Source: G965216255 sp965216255
GTDB lineage: Bacteria; Bacteroidota; Rhodothermia; Rhodothermales; Bin80
Direction of reading: 5' to 3'
Length of the DNA: 64,000 bases
Assembly (NCBI GenBank): GCA_965216255.1
Contig: OZ244148.1
Location: 3,348,001-3,412,000 of the forward strand
In this document: positions 57,788 to 64,000 of the stretch, piece by piece
Layout: each line of letters opens with the position of its first letter
Position numbering within the stretch: position 1 is the stretch's first letter
Translations under genes and position numbers: made by a program
The notes under the pieces: model-generated
Database searches by the model: none
Seen by the model: the letters and a program-made list of their open reading frames with translations, nothing else
What the model was told of the DNA's origin: nothing

Positions 57788-59215
57788 ATGAAGGAATCCA
57801 TCGATCATACCCCCCCGATAGATCTTCCCGTCATCAACCATGCCACCGCTGCCACTAGGTTCAATGCGGACGAAGCGCGGACGGACTGGCACGACGCGTC
57901 CTTGTGGCAGGTTCGATTGAAGCGCGACAGTGCCGTGAGTGCCGTCCCAGAATGGGAGGCGTTGCGTGATTGCGCCTCTCAAATCAAGGCGCATACGCTC
58001 TCTCGGCTCGATGAGTACCTCGCCGGGTTTGAGGCACGGGCGACCCGAAACGGTATTCGCGTGCACTGGGCAGCCGACGCTGCGGAGCACAACCGGATTG
58101 TGCACGAGATCCTGCAAGCACGGAACGTCCGCCGACTCGTCAAGAGCAAGTCCATGCTCACGGAGGAGTGCCACCTCAACCGCTACCTTGAAGCACAAGG
58201 TATTGAGGTCATAGACACCGACCTTGGCGAGCGCATCGTGCAGCTCTCCGGCGAGCCTCCCAGCCACATCGTGATGCCAGCCATTCACGTCAAAAAAGAA
58301 GAGATTGGCCAGCTCTTCCATGAAAAGATCAAGATACCCGCGGGGGAGTCCGACCCGCAGCGGCTTACCGAGGCGGCGCGGCAACACCTTCGCGCCTATT
58401 TTCTCAGCGCCGATGCCGCGCTTACCGGCGTTAACTTTGCCATTGCCGAGACAGGCGGCTTCGTCGTTTGCACGAACGAGGGCAACGCCGATCTTGGCGT
58501 TCACCTCACGCCCCTCCACATTGCGAGCATGGGGATCGAGAAGGTGATCCCGAAGGCCGAGCACCTCGCCGTGTTTCTCCGCCTTCTGGCACGAAGTGCG
58601 ACGGGGCAGGCAATCACGGTCTACTCCTCCCATTTCCACCGTCCGTGCGCGGGGCAGGAGCTTCACGTCGTCCTTGTCGATAACGGGCGCAGCATCCACC
58701 TAGGTCGCAAAGATTTCCGCGGTGCGCTCAAGTGCATCCGCTGCGGAGCGTGCATGAACACGTGCCCGGTCTACCGCAGGAGTGGTGGCCACAGCTACGG
58801 CTCGACCGTGCCCGGTCCCATCGGCTCGATTCTCACACCTGGCGTCGACCTGGAGCGCTTTAGCACTCTCCCCTTCGCCTCCACGCTCTGCGGCTCGTGC
58901 AGCGATGTGTGTCCGGTGAAGATCGACATTCACACGCAGCTCTATAAGTGGCGACAGATCATCGCCGAAGAACGTCACGTTGGGCGAGGCAAGCGCGGCG
59001 CGATGGTGATTGCAGGACGACTCTTGGGCAGCCCACGCGTGTTCCGGTGGGTGGGCAAGGTTGGACGTCGACTACTCGATTGGTTACCGCGCAGAGCCAT
59101 CTACAACCAACTCAATACGTGGGGGCGCGCGCGTGAGCTCCCCGACCCGCCACGCCAGAGCTTCCGTGATTGGTACGTGGAGAATCGTGCGGGCAACCAC
59201 GGGGCGAAGCCGTGA
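57788..59215 (+). CDS. lutB: Lactate utilization protein B (Fe-S electron-transfer subunit)
   Basis: 475 residues, the LutB/LldF length. The LUD domain fills the N-terminal two thirds (VKSKSMLTEECHLNRYLEAQ, then the DLGERIVQL and ETGGFVVCTNEGNADLG motifs), and the C-terminus has two 4Fe-4S sets: CIRCGACMNTCPVYRR and CGSCSDVCPVKID, typical of ferredoxin-like domains passing electrons to a quinone or cytochrome. Overlaps lutC by 4 bases (GTGA). Confidence 0.96.
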   Translation: MKESIDHTPPIDLPVINHATAATRFNADEARTDWHDASLWQVRLKRDSAVSAVPEWEALRDCASQIKAHTLSRLDEYLAGFEARATRNGIRVHWAADAAEHNRIVHEILQARNVRRLVKSKSMLTEECHLNRYLEAQGIEVIDTDLGERIVQLSGEPPSHIVMPAIHVKKEEIGQLFHEKIKIPAGESDPQRLTEAARQHLRAYFLSADAALTGVNFAIAETGGFVVCTNEGNADLGVHLTPLHIASMGIEKVIPKAEHLAVFLRLLARSATGQAITVYSSHFHRPCAGQELHVVLVDNGRSIHLGRKDFRGALKCIRCGACMNTCPVYRRSGGHSYGSTVPGPIGSILTPGVDLERFSTLPFASTLCGSCSDVCPVKIDIHTQLYKWRQIIAEERHVGRGKRGAMVIAGRLLGSPRVFRWVGKVGRRLLDWLPRRAIYNQLNTWGRARELPDPPRQSFRDWYVENRAGNHGAKP

Positions 59216-59790
59216 GCAGTCGCGATGTCATCCTCCGTGCGGTGTGCCAGAATCTCCCTGATGACCTTCCCCTGCCGACGGTACCGGAGTTTGAGCGCGA
59301 CGGGAGTGAGCTGGCGACGGCGTTTGCCGAGGCCGTAGCGCGCAGTGGCGGCGAGGCCGTGGCCGCAGCGCCGGAAGAAGTTGCCAACCTGATTGCGGCT
59401 CGATTTCCTGGTACCTACGCGATTGCCTCAATGGCAACCGAGGTCGTCGAAGGTACAATAGAGTTGCATGCGGTGAGAGATCCCTGCGACCTTGCAGATC
59501 TCGGCGTGCTAGTGGTTCGGGGCGTTCTCGGCGTGGCTGAGAACGGGGCCGTATGGTTGCCCGAGTCACGCCTGGGCCACCGCACCGCTCCATTTATCGC
59601 GGAGCATCTTGCGGTAGTGCTTGACACGGCCGACCTTGTGTGGAACCTCCACGAGGCTTATGCCCGGATTGACGTGGCCGCCGAAGGTTACGGCGTTTTC
59701 ATCGCTGGCCCGTCCAAAACCGCCGACATCGAACAATCTCTCGTTGTGGGCGCGCACGGGCCGCGCAGCCTTATTGTGTTCATGCTCTGA
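59212..59790 (+). CDS. lutC: Lactate utilization protein C
   Basis: 192 residues from GTG 59212, whose codon overlaps the lutB stop (GTGA); an ATG at 59170 lies inside lutB and adds 14 unsupported residues. It is a short LUD-domain protein (LldG/LutC): LVVRGVLGVAENGAVWLPES, VLDTADLVWNLHEAYARID and GPSKTADIEQSLVVGAHGP carry the family marks. Third subunit of the lactate oxidation system, required for LutAB function. No lactate permease (lutP/lldP) is next to it. Confidence 0.95.
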   Translation: MSSRDVILRAVCQNLPDDLPLPTVPEFERDGSELATAFAEAVARSGGEAVAAAPEEVANLIAARFPGTYAIASMATEVVEGTIELHAVRDPCDLADLGVLVVRGVLGVAENGAVWLPESRLGHRTAPFIAEHLAVVLDTADLVWNLHEAYARIDVAAEGYGVFIAGPSKTADIEQSLVVGAHGPRSLIVFML

Positions 59791-60339
59791 TTGCTGCCCG
59801 CATGAGAAGCTCCCATGGTCGGGGGTTAGCATTGCGCCTGCCACGCTGACCTTACGCATTCACTGCGCCGAGGGTCTAGGCATGCTTCTTGTCACTTGCA
59901 TGCTACCTTCCATGCTTACTTTGTACAAGACGTGTCTCAGCCGGCCGAGGTCCCGATTCAGGACGCCATCAGCGCGATGACGACCGAGGAGAATGCCAGG
60001 CTTCCCATGGACTCGGATTTCGGCGCAAGCATCCCCGGCTTGCCGCCGATGGCTTCCGGAGCCGAGCCGATCCCGCGTCATGTGTAAGAGGCCGCCGGAT
60101 TTACGCCTGCAAATGCCTCGTGGAGCAGATTCTAGCCCTCCTCTGCATGAGTTGAAATCTACGCGCCTACGATCCTGTGTCATGGCTGTGCGAAGGCATA
60201 CCCGCAGGCATATCCAGGGCGCTACATCTACGGCTGTAATGGTCTCTGCCCGGCTCCCTGGAATGGGCGATGCGTACCACGCCTTCTGGGCCTCGAGCAC
60301 AAAATCGCGCCTGTGGAAGTTTAATCGCAATTGTGACGT
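59791..60339. other. Gene-free stretch between lutC and the minus-strand tnpB remnant
   Basis: About 550 bases with only short unsupported open frames. It may hold the end of the IS element whose tnpB remnant begins just beyond, but no element boundary was recognised. Confidence 0.45.
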
Positions 60340-61034
60340 GCTCGACCTTGTACCACCACTACGCACAACGGTATATGCGTACGCCGGAGCCGATAGGAAC
60401 CCGGCGGCAATCCAACACATGCGCTGCAGCGATGCGCGGTGTAATGCGGACTTACCTTTGCCGGCCTGCCGCGGCGTTCTCAATCTGGCAGGCAACCTGC
60501 TGCGCGACCAACCTAAGACAGTGATCGGGCATGGAGTAATTCGGCCCGTGCATGCGCGATCCACCGCGGGTGGACACGGCCTGCAAATTCGAATCCTCTA
60601 CGGCTATGTTTGTCGAATGGCACTTCACTATGGCAGTGGTGATGCTATGGGCCGCACTGAGGCGCGTGACAGCAAGCCTTCGCGAGCCGAGCCGTGATTC
60701 CACCCGTGCCTTGCCGCCGCACATGGTGCGTGAGCGCTTCTTCTGCCTGCGTCCGGTATCATCCCCTCGCATGAGTGCGTGCGGCTGGCCGCTGGCGGCG
60801 AACAATGGGCCTTTGCACCTACGTCGATGCCGGGTTCGTTTGTGCATTCAGCAGCTGTAGCGTAATGCACGCATGGCTGAATTTCGCAGCTTGTGCCGAG
60901 GAGCGTGCATACGAATTCCACAGACCGCCGGGCCATTTAATACCACGCGGTATTCTGCTCTCCTCGACGGTGCAACGCCGTGAGCCATGCGTATAAGTTG
61001 AACGCCGCAGGCGTACCGTTGCCGCCGACATCAT
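60340..61034 (-). pseudogene. tnpB: Second decayed tnpB (RuvC-like RNA-guided nuclease family)
   Basis: Pieces of TnpB occur in order on the minus strand, in different frames. VEESRIPRGIKWPG near 60965; RuvC-I NEPGIDVGAKAHC near 60840; then the strongest stretch near 60690-60530, SRRLAVTRLSAAHSITTAIV followed by NIAVEDSNLQAVSTRGGSR (RuvC-II); after a stop, RITPRIAAAHVLDC and SGVRIYRCA correspond to the zinc-finger region, degraded. Over 52 ungapped positions around RuvC-II it shares about half its residues with the tnpB remnant at 14.2-15.3 kb (25 identities by my count), so the two come from related elements. Confidence 0.75.
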
Positions 61035-61243
61035 CCTGTCAACACTTTGCTAAGGCCCAGTTGCTCAGCCAGTCGACGTGCCAAATCAATGCGCCCAGCG
61101 CTTCCCACTTGGACGTGCGGAAGCGAGAGTAGATACGTACGCATCACTATCTCCTAGCCGTCAACCCGTGCGGGACTTGCCTGGCTCTGCCTATCTTTCA
61201 GTGCTAATCTACTCCGGCTATTGACGATAATCTTATCACCGCA

Positions 61244-63241
61244 ATGCGAAATTTAGACCAACGCCCCGACGCAGCCTTGAGCGATGCCAAAGCCTTTGGG
61301 GTACGGCGAAATCCTTGCGGCCTTGTTATCAAGAATGGGGGGCGTAGTCTTTGCGCACTTCCTGTACTAGTGCTGGTGTCGATGATGGGATGCCAAAGCA
61401 GCATCAAGTGGACCCAAGCAGGTGGGGACAGGATCCGGAGCGTGACCAACAAGGGTGGTCAGATCTTGGGTTACACGGCGATGTCGGGCGTCAAGATCTT
61501 GACGATTGATGGGTTTGGATTCAAGGATATGAACAAGAACCGAGCGCTTGATCCGTACGAAGATTGGCGCCTCGCAGCAGACGAACGGGCCAAGGACTTG
61601 GCCTCCAAGATGTCGGTAGAGCAGATAGCCGGGCTTATGCTCTACAGCGCCCACCAGGCTGTTCCTTCGGCAGGTGGACGATTTGGCAGCGCTACTTATG
61701 GCGGTAAGCCGTTTGGCGAGAGTGGTGCGGAGGCCTGGGTTCTCTCTGATGCCCAGGCAGATTTTCTGACCAGCGACAACCTGAGGCATGTATTGATTAC
61801 GTCGGTGGAGCGTCCTGCAGTGGCAGCGCGCTGGAATAACAATGTCCAGGCGTTGGTAGAAAGTATTGGGCTTGGCATCCCGGCCAACAACAGTTCGGAT
61901 CCACGACATCGTACGCGGGCCGATGCCGAATACAATGCAGGTTCCGGAGGGGATATCTCCATGTGGCCCGGTTCAATCGGGCTGGCTGCGACCTTCGACC
62001 CCGCCCTCGTACGGCAGTTCGGTGAAATCGCATCGAGAGAATATCGTGCGCTTGGCATCACGACGGCACTCTCTCCCCAGATTGATATCGCGACCGAACC
62101 CCGCTGGTACCGTTTTAGCGGCACCTTTGGGGAAGATCCAGGCCTTGCTACCGAGATGGCCCGGTCCTACGTCGACGACTTTCAGGCTTCCCCTCCTGAG
62201 GCCGAGATCGCCGATGGCTGGGGCTTCGAAAGCGTCAACGCCATGGTTAAGCACTGGCCGGGTGGTGGTGCGGGCGAAGGAGGCAGAGATGCGCACTATA
62301 GCTATGGTAAATACGCCGTGTATCCCGGCAACAATTTCGATCTTCACCTGATTCCCTTTACGCAGGGAGCGTTTGATCTGGAAGGTAAAACGGCAATGGC
62401 TTCGGCGGTCATGCCGTACTACACTATCTCATTCAATAAGGATACCAAGAATGGTGAAAACGTGGGCAATGCCTACAGCACATATCTGATCAACGATTTG
62501 CTTCGAGGCACTCACGGCTTCGACGGTGTGGTCTGCACCGATTGGGGTGTCACGCGCGATCATGAGGGTGTGGATTTGTTTGGTCGCGCTCCCTGGGGTG
62601 TGGAAGGTTTATCGGTTGCCGAGCGGCATTACAAAGCCCTGATGGCAGGCGTCGATCAGTTCGGTGGCAACAACGATTCCGGTCCGGTCATCGAAGCCTA
62701 TGATATGGGCGTGCGGGAACACGGCGAGGCATTTATGCGCGCGCGTTTTGAAGTCTCCGCCGTTCGTCTACTAAAGAACACCTTCCGCACCGGCCTATTC
62801 GAAAATCCCTATCGGGATGTCGATGAAACGACCGCTACGGTGGGCAATCCGACGTATATGGCCGCCGGGTATGAAGCCCAACGCAAGTCCCTGGTACGCC
62901 TGAAAAATCAGGACAATGTCTTGCCGCTAAGACAACAGGCGACGGTATACATCCCCCAGCGCTACGTGGCGGAAAGCCTTGGTTTTTTTGGAAATGTCAC
63001 GCCTGCTCGGAACGAGGACCCGCTTAGTCTGGAGGTCGCGAGGAAGTACTTCAACGTGACCGATGATCCAACTGCAGCGGATGCAGCCCTCATCGTCATA
63101 GACAGCCCTGCTTCTACGCGTGGCTATGATAAGGCCGACGTCGAGGCTGGCGGCAATGGGTATTTGCCTATCAGCCTTCAGTACGTAAGCGTCCGTAACG
63201 TACATCCCTTAAACGCGGGGGGGGGGGACCTGTCTTTTTAG
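61244..63241 (+). CDS. Glycoside hydrolase family 3 protein, C-terminally short
   Basis: 665 residues. An N-terminal lipoprotein-like segment (LPVLVLVSMMGC, Cys50) is followed by a GH3 barrel: GFKDMNKNRALDPYEDWRLA, ALSPQIDIATEPRWYRFSGT, MVKHWPGGGAGEGGRD and the nucleophile Asp433 in GVVCTDWG. The second GH3 domain begins (KNQDNVLPLRQ) but ends soon after YLPISLQYV, where an 11-G tract at 63217-63227 leads straight to a stop. Related enzymes run about 100 residues further, so the C-terminus is truncated or frameshifted. It should cut beta-linked glucosides in the periplasm if still active. Confidence 0.88.
   Translation: MRNLDQRPDAALSDAKAFGVRRNPCGLVIKNGGRSLCALPVLVLVSMMGCQSSIKWTQAGGDRIRSVTNKGGQILGYTAMSGVKILTIDGFGFKDMNKNRALDPYEDWRLAADERAKDLASKMSVEQIAGLMLYSAHQAVPSAGGRFGSATYGGKPFGESGAEAWVLSDAQADFLTSDNLRHVLITSVERPAVAARWNNNVQALVESIGLGIPANNSSDPRHRTRADAEYNAGSGGDISMWPGSIGLAATFDPALVRQFGEIASREYRALGITTALSPQIDIATEPRWYRFSGTFGEDPGLATEMARSYVDDFQASPPEAEIADGWGFESVNAMVKHWPGGGAGEGGRDAHYSYGKYAVYPGNNFDLHLIPFTQGAFDLEGKTAMASAVMPYYTISFNKDTKNGENVGNAYSTYLINDLLRGTHGFDGVVCTDWGVTRDHEGVDLFGRAPWGVEGLSVAERHYKALMAGVDQFGGNNDSGPVIEAYDMGVREHGEAFMRARFEVSAVRLLKNTFRTGLFENPYRDVDETTATVGNPTYMAAGYEAQRKSLVRLKNQDNVLPLRQQATVYIPQRYVAESLGFFGNVTPARNEDPLSLEVARKYFNVTDDPTAADAALIVIDSPASTRGYDKADVEAGGNGYLPISLQYVSVRNVHPLNAGGGDLSF
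63217..63227. repeat. 11-G homopolymer near the end of the GH3 gene
   Basis: Eleven consecutive Gs, five codons before the GH3 stop. Such tracts change length readily, and one base more or less would change the C-terminus. Reading on with 10 or 12 Gs gives no sequence I recognise as the missing GH3 part, so the tract marks either a break or a sequencing difficulty. Confidence 0.9.
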
Positions 63242-63353
63242 TGGGATACCCGCGGCGGGCACGCCAGTGAGGATGCATCGTTACAGGAGCTTGAGATTCT
63301 GGTGACGACGCATCCGGAAATGATTTCGCGTCCCTTGATGAACGAGAGTCCCT
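63242..63353 (+). other. Short stretch between GH3 and the HEPN gene with a possible ArsC-like fragment
   Basis: In the frame of the GH3 gene, just past its stop, the sequence reads ASLQELEILVTTHPEMISRP, recalling the C-terminal end of ArsC/Spx-type proteins (usually LL-x-x-HP-x-L-I-x-RP). It is too short to be sure. If real it means the GH3 gene is fused to a foreign fragment at the G tract. Confidence 0.25.
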
Positions 63354-63944
63354 ATGAAAAAGACGAGCGCAAAAACGGCTGTGGAGGTGTTCAAGAAGAA
63401 AGCCGAAGACATCGATGCGTTTCTCAGGCAGAGGAAACTGGCATCATTTTCCGATGAGCATAAATCGTGGGCTCATGACTACGCCATCATTCGCCTTTAC
63501 CGAGAATTCGAAGACATGGTCTTCAATTGTTTGGTCGCAGCGATCAATAGCGATACAGAACAACTATCCCAAGCTACTAAGGTCGCTTTTCCGAAGCACC
63601 TTAGAGATGAGGTGTGCCGATACATAGTAGTCGGGGACGGTTATTTCGACTTCCGGGGTCGGGATGGATTGATCGGGAAGCTCAAGGAGTATCTGCCTAG
63701 CAATCATTACCTCGTTACCATCGTCAAAGACAACAAGTACAAAGGTGCTTTGACACGGTTGTCCGCGTTGAGGAATTTTGCGGCGCACAATAGCAAGCCG
63801 TCAAAGATTCGGGCACTCGAAGCCGTACAGGGCAAAGGGCTTAGTTCCTCCGGGGCGTGGCTGAAAAGACAGAACCGGTTCGGGGAGATATCAGACAGCC
63901 TGAAGGAGCTGGCTGATGAAGTCTACCAGAAAGCCCCCTACTAG
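63354..63944 (+). CDS. HEPN-domain protein (putative RNase, RiboL-PSP-HEPN/MAE_28990-like)
   Basis: 196 residues, ATG 63354. The helical C-terminal half carries SALRNFAAHNSKPSK, with the HEPN motif R-x4-H at Arg140 and His145, followed by helices; the N-terminal half is also mostly helical (YREFEDMVFNCLVAAIN). HEPN proteins with this motif are often RNases in toxin-antitoxin, abortive-infection or stress systems. No antitoxin was recognised upstream; a partner could lie past the window edge, 56 bases beyond the stop. Confidence 0.72.
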   Translation: MKKTSAKTAVEVFKKKAEDIDAFLRQRKLASFSDEHKSWAHDYAIIRLYREFEDMVFNCLVAAINSDTEQLSQATKVAFPKHLRDEVCRYIVVGDGYFDFRGRDGLIGKLKEYLPSNHYLVTIVKDNKYKGALTRLSALRNFAAHNSKPSKIRALEAVQGKGLSSSGAWLKRQNRFGEISDSLKELADEVYQKAPY

Positions 63945-64000
63945 GGTAAGCGTCCGGTGAAGTACAGGTCAGCGGCAGCTACAGGTGTGCCGATGGGTAC

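Noticed and set aside
60580..60605. T-arm-like sequence (AAATTCGAATCCT) suggesting a tRNA
   Set aside because: No cloverleaf around it; the minus strand here encodes the tnpB RuvC-II stretch.
59993..60697. Plus-strand frame of 234 codons after lutC
   Set aside because: No family resemblance, and the opposite strand carries clear tnpB fragments over its second half.

Overview
The window looks like chromosomal DNA of a Gram-negative member of the Bacteroidota/Rhodothermota (Rhodothermia- or Balneolia-like). The basis is family content: PorV/PorQ-like outer-membrane barrels beside a propeller protein with a FlgD-like tail, a TonB receptor with a carboxypeptidase-regulatory N-terminal domain, a DUF5916 protein, a long-form IspH, a Tgt without zinc cysteines, and Omp85/TamB and MlaEFD genes. 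This placement is inference; no marker gene fixes the genus.

Layout. 0-12 kb: a divergent pair (CDP-alcohol phosphatidyltransferase, cut by the window edge; metH), a 1.2-kb gene-free stretch, bioY, a TPR protein, an S9 peptidase and a CPBP membrane protease, then on the minus strand a DUF5916 protein followed by an M20 amidohydrolase. 14-18 kb: a decayed IS200/IS605-type tnpB, argH, and an AI-2E exporter-family gene convergent with argH. 18-24 kb: a tightly packed minus-strand operon (M50 protease, Ig-like secreted protein, beta-propeller with FlgD tail, two PorV/PorQ-like barrels), the most coherent candidate for an undescribed envelope system. 24-27 kb: rsmD-coaD-aminotransferase and a decayed TlpA-like thioredoxin, closed by two hairpins.

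27-49 kb is one long plus-strand run: an NDUFA9-like SDR, an outer-membrane protein, EcsC, a sulfatase lipoprotein, clpX, an Omp85 (BamA/TamA-like) protein, TamB, mlaE-mlaF-mlaD, a small membrane protein, tgt, ispH, two related lipoproteins and an M20 dipeptidase, ending in tRNA-Leu(CAA). Its core (33.6-44.5 kb) brings together outer-membrane assembly and lipid transport.

49.5-64 kb is accessory DNA: a frameshifted ISNCY-type transposase, a truncated IS3 remnant, a TonB receptor, a broken bifunctional rhamnulose-phosphate aldolase/dehydrogenase directly upstream of an intact lutABC (lactate oxidation), a second tnpB fossil on the minus strand that resembles the first, a GH3 glycosidase ending just after an 11-G tract, and a HEPN-domain protein at the edge. 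I found no CRISPR array, prophage or rRNA.
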